Source: Eubacterium sp. (GTDB lineage: Bacteria; Bacillota; Clostridia; Oscillospirales; Acutalibacteraceae). Taken from it: a DNA stretch of 11,592 nucleotides. This document shows, in pieces, positions 1-6,428 of this stretch (positions within the stretch are counted from its first letter, which is position 1; each line of letters opens with the position of its first letter). The position numbers were made by a program, and so were the translations under genes. A model generated the notes under the pieces. It ran no database searches. It was not told the DNA's origin and worked only from the letters and a program-made list of their open reading frames with translations. The stretch is taken from NCBI GenBank assembly GCA_029054965.1, contig JAIDEF010000328.1, forward strand, positions 1 to 11,592. The letters run 5' to 3'.

Positions 1-112
1 GTTGAATTAGCCTCAAAAACATCATAGGTTGTTATAACAGCCGAAAACCGTTCTTAATGAGAGGTATGTTATAGGTGCTGTTTCACACCACGACAGTGAT
101 GCTGTTACTTAT

Positions 113-1606
113 ATGGCCTATGACACTCAGCTTGACAATATTGTTGTTGTAAGGGAATTTTTGCCTAAAGGTATAGCTAACCGTCTTGAGGGTAATAACG
201 ATATTCATATCAGAGAAAGATACAGGAGCAGCTTTGACAAGTACAAAACTTCTTTTATAAATCTATGGACTGCAATAATAAAAATGCATAATCTTTCGGC
301 TGTTATAACAACCTATGATGTTTTTGAGGCTAATTCAACAGCATATGCAGTGATGGAGTATGTTGATTCTATCAGTCTTAGGGAGTTCTTGCTCAGAATT
401 CCTGATGGTCATATTACCTGGGAAAAGGCACAGATTATGTTTATGCCTGTGCTGACCACGCTTGAAGCACTTCATTCAAATGGTATAATTCACGGTGGTA
501 TCTGCCCTGATAATCTTATGCTTTGCCGTGATGGTAAAATCAGATTAAAGGGCTTCTGTATTTCAGAGGCTAATGCCTTTGCATCAGAGCTTGAGTTTAA
601 TGTTAATGAGGGTTATACAGCACTTGAGCAGTATGACAATAATCATAAAATGTGCCCTGCTACTGATATTTATGCTTTTTCAGCCTGTGTTTTCAGAGCT
701 TTGGTGGGTCAGAATCCTCCTGATGCTAAGTCGAGAGAAACAAATGATAAGCTGATGATTCCTAACAGCATTGCGGAAAATATCCCTACGCATATTATTA
801 AGGCGCTTGGCGGCGGTCTGCAGATTTATCCGGAAAGGCGTATACAGACAGTAAGCTCTTTCAGGGAACTGCTTAATGCAGCACCGTCTGTGCAGGCTGC
901 TGCAGCACAGCCTGTTCCTAAAGAGGAGCCTAAGGAAATTCAGCCTGAAAAGGAAGATGATTATCGCGGATATCCTGCCGACTATGAAACAGAGGATAAG
1001 GGCAGTAAGGGTAAGAAAATAACAATTATCGTTCTGGTTATCTGTATTATTGCTGCTGCCGTTGCAGGTGCAGTTATTCTCACAAGGGGTAACAGTGATG
1101 ATTCGGATACACCAAGCGAAACAGTTACACTTGGCTCATATGATGTTCCTAATTTCGTTGATGCAGGTTATAACCGCAGTAATGTTGAAAATAACGGTGC
1201 ATGGAATCAGCAGTTCAAAATTGTTTTTGAGGAAGAGTATTCCAAGGAAGCAGCGGAAGGAATAATCTTTAAACAAAGTGTTAAAGCGGGTGAAACCGTT
1301 ACTGAGGGCACTGAGATTGTTCTTACAGTAAGTAAGGGTATTGAAACTGCTCAGGTTCCCGATGTTGGCGGACTGCCGCTTGAGGAGGCTAAGAAAAAGC
1401 TTGAAGAGGCTGGATTCACCGTTTCAACAGTTGAGATTTATAATGATATGGGTTATGCTGTTAATACTGTAAAGCAGAATCATGGTATGGCACCTGCGGG
1501 CGGTGAAACCGTTGCTAAGGGTGACGAGGTTATTCTTCAGGTTTATGGTGAAATTATAACAACTACGGAGCCTGAAACTACTGAGCAGACAAGCGAAAAT
1601 GAATAA
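113..1606 (+). CDS. Membrane-anchored pseudokinase with two PASTA domains (5' end uncertain)
   Basis: Resembles PrkC/Stk-type Ser/Thr kinases: kinase-like domain at about residues 1-255, charged Pro/Glu-rich linker, one membrane helix (about 302-325), then two extracellular PASTA domains (about 340-409 and 412-480) and a Thr/Glu-rich tail. The catalytic motifs are lost. The VAIK lysine position reads VVVREF (Arg14), the HRD motif reads HGG (127-129) and DFG reads GFC (147-149). The C-lobe scaffold is kept (GYTALEQY, TDIYAF, PERRIQT). It is therefore expected to sense or scaffold, perhaps binding cell-wall fragments through PASTA, rather than phosphorylate. No ribosome binding site precedes ATG 113. 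In the same frame, codons 38-112 still read like the kinase N-lobe (TVLNERYVIG, then VTYMAYD), with no ATG, GTG or TTG after the TAA at 35-37. The true start may lie upstream of the window, with a lesion or sequence error. The pseudokinase call is firm; the start is not. Confidence 0.85.
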   Translation: MAYDTQLDNIVVVREFLPKGIANRLEGNNDIHIRERYRSSFDKYKTSFINLWTAIIKMHNLSAVITTYDVFEANSTAYAVMEYVDSISLREFLLRIPDGHITWEKAQIMFMPVLTTLEALHSNGIIHGGICPDNLMLCRDGKIRLKGFCISEANAFASELEFNVNEGYTALEQYDNNHKMCPATDIYAFSACVFRALVGQNPPDAKSRETNDKLMIPNSIAENIPTHIIKALGGGLQIYPERRIQTVSSFRELLNAAPSVQAAAAQPVPKEEPKEIQPEKEDDYRGYPADYETEDKGSKGKKITIIVLVICIIAAAVAGAVILTRGNSDDSDTPSETVTLGSYDVPNFVDAGYNRSNVENNGAWNQQFKIVFEEEYSKEAAEGIIFKQSVKAGETVTEGTEIVLTVSKGIETAQVPDVGGLPLEEAKKKLEEAGFTVSTVEIYNDMGYAVNTVKQNHGMAPAGGETVAKGDEVILQVYGEIITTTEPETTEQTSENE

Positions 1607-1614
1607 AATGAAAA

Positions 1615-1647
1615 CGTCAGGTAATCTTTTTTTACCTGACGCTTTTT
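1615..1647. terminator. Bidirectional intrinsic terminator between the pseudokinase and GH28 genes
   Basis: A perfect 10-bp stem (CGTCAGGTAA at 1615-1624, TTACCTGACG at 1632-1641) has a T-rich 7-base loop. A T run follows on the plus strand (1643-1647), and a T-rich tract follows on the minus strand (complement of 1601-1614). It lies 8 bases after the stop of the plus-strand gene and 8 bases beyond the stop of the minus-strand gene, so it can serve both convergent genes. Confidence 0.9.
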
Positions 1648-1649
1648 AT

Positions 1650-3197
1650 TTAAATGCAGTCGATTTTTATTGTTTCCTTTTTCCATGTCGGTAATGGGTG
1701 ATTACAGGTGAATTCTTTTATCGTTATGTTTTCAGCATGCCTTATCCAAAGGGCATAGGCAGGAAGATTTCTGAATCTCCAGCATTCGGGATACACCTTG
1801 ACATATTCCGGGATAAATAATCTTTTGTCAACAGTTTCGGGTATATTGGCATAATTGAGAACTATATTTTCAAGAGTAATATTTTTAACTCTTTTGGTTT
1901 TACCCTTTTGCTTATAGCCTGCAATAATGATTGGCAGCTCAACACCATCGGCTTTAATATCGGAAATGTGAATGTCTTTTATTTCACTTGCTCCGTCAAA
2001 GCGTCTTTTATCCGTTTCTCCGCCTTTCTGTGTTTTTGCACCGAATTCAATGGCGTTGGCGCTTTGTGCGTTTACTTCTGCAGCTCTGTTTGTGTTACCA
2101 AGTCTAATAAAAACAGGGCAGGTGCATCGGTTCATAATAATATTTTTTATATTAACATCTGACAGCTTTGTGCCATCGCAGGCTTCAAGTGAAATCCCTG
2201 AAACCGAGCCGGGATATAAATCCGTCATAAAAAGTCTGCAATTGCTGATACTTATGTTGCTTATATCATAAGTCGTTTCCGTTCCGACCTTAATGGCATT
2301 TGTTCTGCTGATTATCTCGCAGTCGGTAATGGTTATGCTGTTCATAGCGGCAGTATTGCCAAGCCATATTGCATTTTTTATTACTATTCCGTCATCAGCG
2401 GTTGAAATAAAGCAGTGGCTAATGCTTATATCATTTGATCCCGCAATGTCTATGCCGTCGGCATTTGCTACATTCCTGTTGTTATTGATTACAAAATCAG
2501 ATATATTAACCTTATTGCAGTTTGAAAGCTTGAATGTCCAGTAGGCACTGTTTTCAATAATAATGTTTTTTACTGTTATATTGCTGCAATTTGTTAATGT
2601 TACAGGACCGCCATATTTGCTTTCGTGGGCAAATCGGAGCTGTGAGCGGTAGTCACGGCGCATTTCTATAACATCAATATAATCGGATGGCTTTGTATTG
2701 TTGCTTTCAGCAGCAGGCTTTCTGCCGAAAAGATGACCGTTACCGCAGATTTTACCTCCGCCTGTTATTGTGATATTACTGCAGTTTTTTGCATATACAA
2801 TTGCTCTGTGTTTATCATAGCCCTTGCCTGTTTTATTTGAAATGATTGATGAGCCATCGGCAATAAACAGAGTAACACCTGATTTTAGAACAATTGTTGT
2901 TGTTACATATTCACCGCCTGTTATTAAGACAGTTCCGCCTGTTCTGTTTGCATCATTTATTGCAGCATTAATAAACGGTGCATTATCTGCTTTATCAGTA
3001 TCTGCACCGTAATCATTTATATTATAAATATTTTTCTCGGGTGTTGCTTGCTTTTTTATGTAATTCTCAACAGGGAAGTAGGAGGAAAAATCGTATTTCC
3101 TTATCTCTGTATAAGGTTCACCCTCAGTTATTCTTAAATCCTTACCGAAAAGCATTGTGTTCAGCTTATCGATTAAATTGCGTTTTTTCTTTGTCAT
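1650..3197 (-). CDS. Glycoside hydrolase family 28-like (polygalacturonase-type) beta-helix protein
   Basis: A 515-residue right-handed parallel beta-helix protein of the pectin-hydrolase type. It starts with a pectate-lyase/GH28-like lead-in (NINDYGADTDKADNAPFINAAI), followed by repeated coils of the form N-I-x-I-x-x-C/G. Likely catalytic aspartates sit in NADGID (245-250) and TADDG (266-270), matching the NTD and DD motifs of GH28. The histidine motif that normally follows (GHG) is replaced by TNAIKVG, so the substrate may be other than plain polygalacturonate. There is no signal peptide: the N-terminus is MTKKKRNLIDKL, charged and hydrophilic. The enzyme is probably cytoplasmic and acts on imported oligosaccharides. 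The ATG at 3197 is chosen because AAGGA precedes it by 6 bases. The TTG at 3224 lies too close to the -10 box to be translated. The family call is good; the substrate is unknown. Confidence 0.8.
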   Translation of the reverse strand: MTKKKRNLIDKLNTMLFGKDLRITEGEPYTEIRKYDFSSYFPVENYIKKQATPEKNIYNINDYGADTDKADNAPFINAAINDANRTGGTVLITGGEYVTTTIVLKSGVTLFIADGSSIISNKTGKGYDKHRAIVYAKNCSNITITGGGKICGNGHLFGRKPAAESNNTKPSDYIDVIEMRRDYRSQLRFAHESKYGGPVTLTNCSNITVKNIIIENSAYWTFKLSNCNKVNISDFVINNNRNVANADGIDIAGSNDISISHCFISTADDGIVIKNAIWLGNTAAMNSITITDCEIISRTNAIKVGTETTYDISNISISNCRLFMTDLYPGSVSGISLEACDGTKLSDVNIKNIIMNRCTCPVFIRLGNTNRAAEVNAQSANAIEFGAKTQKGGETDKRRFDGASEIKDIHISDIKADGVELPIIIAGYKQKGKTKRVKNITLENIVLNYANIPETVDKRLFIPEYVKVYPECWRFRNLPAYALWIRHAENITIKEFTCNHPLPTWKKETIKIDCI

Positions 3198-3226
3198 AAA
3201 AATTCCTTGGTTTTTATTGCCCAAAT

Positions 3227-3255
3227 ATTATACCAAATTTTAGGTGCAATGTAAA
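3227..3255 (-). promoter_or_regulatory. Promoter of the GH28 gene, with flanking ATTTGG repeats
   Basis: On the minus strand, TTTACA (3255-3250), a 17-base spacer and TATAAT (3232-3227) form a strong sigma-A promoter with an extended -10 (TGG before TATAAT). Identical ATTTGG hexamers directly abut both sides of the -10 (complement of 3233-3238 and 3221-3226), which could be a repressor site. The predicted start lies near 3220, leaving a leader of about 20 bases. Confidence 0.75.
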
Positions 3256-3281
3256 TACTGTTATTTGTTTATAAAATAGTA

Positions 3282-3332
3282 TATAATTAAATTACAGGGA
3301 ATAGTTTTAATCCCTGATTTCACAGCAAAGGA
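3282..3332 (+). promoter_or_regulatory. hpf promoter -10, 5' leader hairpin and ribosome binding site
   Basis: TATAAT at 3282-3287 is the best -10 candidate for hpf; no good -35 lies at the right distance. The transcript would begin near 3294, right at a 6-bp stem CAGGGA (3295-3300) / TCCCTG (3311-3316) with a 10-base AT-rich loop. AAAGGA (3327-3332) follows, 8 bases before the ATG. The ribosome binding site is clear. The -10 is moderate, and the role of the hairpin (mRNA stability or control) is inferred. Confidence 0.5.
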
Positions 3333-3340
3333 ATGATATT

Positions 3341-3889
3341 ATGATTAACATTGCAGCAAGAGGCTTTGAATTAAAGCAGGGCGCTAAGGACGGTATTGAC
3401 AAGGAGCTTAAGAGAATTGAAAAAATGCTGCCGGATTCAGCGGCATTTGACGTAACATTAGCTAAGAAAAAGGATGGCTATAAGTGCGATATAACAGTTT
3501 TGAATATTGGTTCGTTTGTAAAGGGCGAGGCAACGGCAGATCGAATTGAGCCGGCAGTTGATATGGCTGTTGATGATTTAAAACGTAAGCTAAGAAAGCT
3601 GAAAACCTTTCTTGTTGATAAAAAAAGAAAGGGCGGTATTGATGAAATTGCCGTTGCAATGGAGCCTTTTGACGAAGAAATTTCAATGGAAAATTTTGAG
3701 CAGTTTGATTCAGGCTCTGCTGAAATAAGAAGAAAGAAAAATATTTCACCGCAGATGATGACAGATGATGAAGCAATTGTACAGATGGAAATGCTTGGTC
3801 ACAGCTTTTTTGTTTATCTCGGTATTGACGGTGAAACAAAGATTGTTTATAACCGACATAAGGGTTATGGATTATTAATTTGTGAATAA
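3341..3889 (+). CDS. hpf: Ribosome hibernation promoting factor, long form
   Basis: A 182-residue long-form HPF/RaiA (YvyD-type) protein. The N-terminal S30AE domain (about 1-100) has the usual beta-alpha-beta fold with basic helices (DLKRKLRKLKTFLVDKKRK) that sit in the 30S decoding region. A linker follows, then the C-terminal dimerisation domain (about 130-180) with the family core DEAIVQMEMLGHSFFVYLG and the ending VYNRHKGYGLL. In Gram-positive bacteria the long form joins two 70S ribosomes into inactive 100S dimers in stationary phase or starvation. The start is set by AAAGGA 8 bases upstream. It stands alone, divergent from the GH28 gene, and ends in a strong hairpin. No sigma-B-type promoter is visible. 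Identification is firm; length is normal for the long form. Confidence 0.95.
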   Translation: MINIAARGFELKQGAKDGIDKELKRIEKMLPDSAAFDVTLAKKKDGYKCDITVLNIGSFVKGEATADRIEPAVDMAVDDLKRKLRKLKTFLVDKKRKGGIDEIAVAMEPFDEEISMENFEQFDSGSAEIRRKKNISPQMMTDDEAIVQMEMLGHSFFVYLGIDGETKIVYNRHKGYGLLICE

Positions 3890-3900
3890 AGAATAATATG

Positions 3901-3946
3901 AAACAAGAAGAAATATCAGTAATGATATTTCTTCTTGTTTGCTTTT
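3901..3946. terminator. 18-bp hairpin terminator between hpf and the MATE gene
   Basis: A perfect 18-bp stem (3901-3918 with 3923-3940) is closed by a GTAA tetraloop and followed by GCTTTT on the plus strand, as expected for ending hpf transcripts. The plus-strand 3' arm encodes the last residues of the MATE protein on the opposite strand, and the MATE stop lies next to the loop. MATE transcripts would fold the same hairpin, but the T run on that side is weaker. Confidence 0.85.
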
Positions 3947-5244
3947 ATGAATACTATTGTTACAATTATTGACAGAAATTCAGCAGCAACTATGGACATC
4001 CATATACCATCAAGCTGCCATATCAGAGGAAAAATCAGAACTGCTGCAGCCTGAAATACCAATGTTCTCATAAATGAAATTAATGCTGAAATAAGACCAT
4101 TGTTAAGTGCTGTAAAAAAGGATGAGCCAAATATTGCAAAGCCCGAAAACAGGAAGGAAAAAGAAAATATTGAAAATGCATGGACAGTCATATTAAACAG
4201 CCCCTCATCATAGCCGACAAAAACATATGACAGAGGTTTTGACAAAGTAAGAGATGCGGCAAGCATAATTACCGCAAAGCACCCTGTCAGAATAAGGCTT
4301 TTTTTAAGCAGGCTTTTGAGCTCCTTGTGATTTTTTGCACCATAATTGTATCCGATTATAGGTGCTGCTCCTACTGAATATCCGATATAAACAGCCTGGA
4401 ATACGAGACTGACATACATAAGCACACCATATGCGGCAACGCCATCCTCTCCTGCATATTTTAGAAGCTGTGCATTATAAAGCATACTGACAAGTGACAT
4501 TGAGATATTGCTCATAAGCTCAGAGGCACCGTTAGTGCAGGTTTTAATTAATGATTTGATATCGAGGTTGGTTTTTCCAAGCCTCAGAAGGCTGCTGTTA
4601 GGACAGGCAAAATATATCAGCGGAATAAGACCGCCGACAAATTGGCTGATTGCTGTTGCAGCCGCAGCACCCTCAAGCCCCCATTTAAATACTGCAACAA
4701 ATAAGGCATCAAGCACCATATTGGTCACTCCGGACGCAATTGTTACATAGAGTCCCAGTGATGGCTTGCCTGCGGTGACAAACAGACATTGAAATTCGAA
4801 TTGAAGAATGTATGCGGGAATAGCAATTAAAATGATGCGTGCATAGGTAACACTGTCTGTTAATAATTGACCCTCTGCACCAAGCAGAGAAGCAATAGGC
4901 TTTATGAAAATAAAACCGAGAACAGCCAGCAGAATTCCACAGGCAATTGAACAGTAGACAATCAGGGAAAATAATTTTTTTGCTTTTTCACCTTTGCCTT
5001 CACCCATTGTTTTTGATATCAGTGCTCCGCCTCCTGTGCCGAACATAAAACCGCAGGAGCCGAGTATTATAAGATAAGGCATAATGAAAATTACTGCCGT
5101 AAATGGTGTTTTGCCTGCGTAGTTTGATACAAAAAATCCATCAACAACACCATAAACCGATGTGAATATAAGCATAATAATTGATGGTATTGTAAAACGT
5201 ATCAGCTTTTTAAAATTAAAGCTGTCTGATATTTGAATTCTCAT
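3916..5244 (-). CDS. MATE family multidrug/toxin efflux transporter
   Basis: A 442-residue integral membrane protein with about 12 hydrophobic helices in two similar halves, typical of the MATE (MatE/NorM/DinF-type) superfamily. These proteins export cationic drugs or metabolites in exchange for Na+ or H+. The opening (FKKLIRFTIPSIIMLIFTSV, then YGVVDGFFV) and the second-half segment GYSVGAAPIIGYNYGAKN are family signatures. Length is normal. The start at 5244 is chosen because GGAGGG precedes it by 3 bases; an upstream in-frame start overlaps marR and has no such site. It begins 10 bases after the marR stop, so the two are co-transcribed and controlled by the MarR protein. Its last codons lie in the shared terminator hairpin. 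The substrate is not predictable. Confidence 0.93.
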   Translation of the reverse strand: MRIQISDSFNFKKLIRFTIPSIIMLIFTSVYGVVDGFFVSNYAGKTPFTAVIFIMPYLIILGSCGFMFGTGGGALISKTMGEGKGEKAKKLFSLIVYCSIACGILLAVLGFIFIKPIASLLGAEGQLLTDSVTYARIILIAIPAYILQFEFQCLFVTAGKPSLGLYVTIASGVTNMVLDALFVAVFKWGLEGAAAATAISQFVGGLIPLIYFACPNSSLLRLGKTNLDIKSLIKTCTNGASELMSNISMSLVSMLYNAQLLKYAGEDGVAAYGVLMYVSLVFQAVYIGYSVGAAPIIGYNYGAKNHKELKSLLKKSLILTGCFAVIMLAASLTLSKPLSYVFVGYDEGLFNMTVHAFSIFSFSFLFSGFAIFGSSFFTALNNGLISALISFMRTLVFQAAAVLIFPLIWQLDGIWMSIVAAEFLSIIVTIVFIKANKKKYHY

Positions 5245-5254
5245 TTTCCCTCCA

Positions 5255-5692
5255 TTAAAATTCTTCTGATTTTTTCTTAAGCCCAATTAAATAAAGCTCG
5301 GTGAGCTCAAGATATTTTTCAACATCCGTTTCCGACCATGATGATAAAATCTCATTTTCCGCAGAGATTAATTTAATTGCGGTGTTTTCGGCTAAGCTTT
5401 TTCCTTTTTCTGTCAGACAGACATTTTTGCTTTTGCTGCCGATTTGTTCAAGATATACGATATCATCAGCCTCAAGCTTTCGCAGTGATGAGTTTATTGT
5501 CTGTTTGCTTATGCCTGAGATATGGCATATTTCATTCAGAGGGCAGCTTTCACCATTGTTGCATATGGTGTAAAGAATAGACAGTGCACTGTCGGACAAG
5601 CCTAATTTTAATGATATTTCATGATATAGAGCTTCTGTTTCGCTAATCAGATGATTAAAGCGTTTTATTTCTTTTGATGCACAAATCTTCAT
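5255..5692 (-). CDS. MarR family transcriptional repressor of the MATE operon
   Basis: A 145-residue winged-helix regulator with normal MarR length. The recognition region is about 51-76 (PLNEICHISGISKQTINSSL then RKLEADD). The beta wing is about 77-97, ending with the family motif LTEKGKSLAE. Long terminal helices form the dimer interface. MarR proteins usually repress their own operon and release DNA when they bind a phenolic or drug-like ligand or when a cysteine is oxidised. Four cysteines (4, 44, 50, 56) plus Cys92 make redox sensing possible but unproven. The start at 5692 has an ideal GGAGG site (5703-5699). Its promoter contains two matching palindromes, listed separately. It is co-transcribed with the MATE gene, so the pair is very likely an inducible efflux unit. 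Confidence 0.93.
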   Translation of the reverse strand: MKICASKEIKRFNHLISETEALYHEISLKLGLSDSALSILYTICNNGESCPLNEICHISGISKQTINSSLRKLEADDIVYLEQIGSKSKNVCLTEKGKSLAENTAIKLISAENEILSSWSETDVEKYLELTELYLIGLKKKSEEF

Positions 5693-5706
5693 AATAAACC
5701 TCCGAT

Positions 5707-5722
5707 AGTACGAAATCGTACT
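5707..5722. promoter_or_regulatory. MarR operator 1 (leader)
   Basis: AGTACGAAATCGTACT is a perfect inverted repeat (7-base arms around AA). It lies just after the predicted transcription start and just before the GGAGG site of marR. Its centre is 31 bp, about three helical turns, from that of operator 2. Confidence 0.8.
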
Positions 5723-5732
5723 TGCTTGAGAT

Positions 5733-5761
5733 ATTATAGTACGAAATCATACTAAAGTCAA
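5733..5761 (-). promoter_or_regulatory. marR-MATE promoter
   Basis: On the minus strand, TTGACT (5761-5756), a 17-base spacer and a perfect TATAAT (5738-5733). Operator 2 fills the spacer and touches the -10, so bound MarR would block RNA polymerase. Confidence 0.85.
5737..5754. promoter_or_regulatory. MarR operator 2 (promoter spacer)
   Basis: TAGTACGAAATCATACTA is an 18-bp inverted repeat with one mismatch. It shares the AGTACGAAATC core with operator 1 and lies between the -35 and -10 boxes. Confidence 0.8.
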
Positions 5762-5771
5762 TAGGCGTTTT

Positions 5772-5806
5772 GTAAAAAAATAAACGGCAGTAATACACTG
5801 CCGTTT
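5772..5806 (-). terminator. Terminator of the permease/kinase-like operon
   Basis: A 10-bp stem AAACGGCAGT (5782-5791) / ACTGCCGTTT (5797-5806) with a 5-base loop. On the minus strand it is followed by a T-rich tract (complement of 5774-5780). It lies 14 bases beyond the stop of the cytidylate-kinase-like gene and upstream of the marR promoter. Confidence 0.88.
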
Positions 5807-5820
5807 TAGCGTTAATTTTG

Positions 5821-6414
5821 TTATATCATTCGGCTTTGAACATATGTGTCAACGATTTCAAAAGCCTTCTGGATACCTATTTTTGATGTGTTGATTGTTA
5901 ATTCATAATAGCGTGAGTCACCCCATTTTTCCTTTGAATAATGATTGTGGTACTGCTTTCTTTTTTTATTGTTTTTAACAATCATTGCCTCTGCTTCTTT
6001 AATAGTTACACCAAACAGGGATGAAATTCTTTTTGCTTTTATCTCCATATCACCAGTAACAAATATGCTGATAAGATTAGGGTTATCCCTTAAAACCGAA
6101 TTGGCACAGCGTCCCACAACAACAAAGCTTTCTCCTGCTGCTGCTTTTTCTCTCAAAAAGTCAAATTGCATATTGGCAATTGCATCCTCAGGTGAGCTGC
6201 TGTGACCATCAACAGTTCGTGAAAACAATCTGTTTTTCATTTTTTCATCATATTTTTTCAGGTCGTTAAGATTAAGATTCTTCTCTTTGGCAATGTATTC
6301 AATCATATGACTGTCATAAACAGGAAGGTTGTATTTTTCAGCCAGCTTATCTGCAATAAAGTGACCGTTTGCACCGTACTCTCTGCCTATTGAAATAATC
6401 ATTTGCTTATCCAT
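5821..6414 (-). CDS. Cytidylate kinase-like family protein (Cytidylate_kin_2 type)
   Basis: A 197-residue protein of the cytidylate-kinase-like P-loop family, distinct from the housekeeping Cmk. Family marks are ISIGREYGANGHFIADKLAE (7-26) as the P-loop region, VVVGRCANSVL (98-108), and a C-terminal YYELTINTSKIG (169-180). The family loop is normally GSGG; here it reads GANG and lacks the usual Lys-Ser/Thr, so nucleotide binding needs proof. The basic lid-like segment KNNKKRKQYHNHYS is at about 147-160. The start is firm: AAGGAGGG lies 8 bases upstream and overlaps the stop of the permease gene. It is the last gene of a two-gene operon with an ArsB/NhaD-type permease. Its role is unknown; nucleotide-dependent control of the permease or an unrelated phosphotransfer are both possible. 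Confidence 0.85.
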   Translation of the reverse strand: MDKQMIISIGREYGANGHFIADKLAEKYNLPVYDSHMIEYIAKEKNLNLNDLKKYDEKMKNRLFSRTVDGHSSSPEDAIANMQFDFLREKAAAGESFVVVGRCANSVLRDNPNLISIFVTGDMEIKAKRISSLFGVTIKEAEAMIVKNNKKRKQYHNHYSKEKWGDSRYYELTINTSKIGIQKAFEIVDTYVQSRMI

Positions 6415-6428
6415 ATATTATGCCCTCC

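Noticed and set aside
3198..3224. Upstream TTG start for the GH28 gene
   Set aside because: The -10 box ends at 3227, so this codon would be at or before the transcript start; ATG 3197 has AAGGA at good distance.
3462..3839. 125-codon open frame on the minus strand
   Set aside because: It lies wholly inside hpf, has no ribosome binding site, and reads as low-complexity Gln/Phe/Leu-rich shadow sequence.
5245..5286. Upstream start for the MATE gene
   Set aside because: It overlaps the end of marR, lacks a ribosome binding site, and adds a polar extension; ATG 5244 follows GGAGGG.
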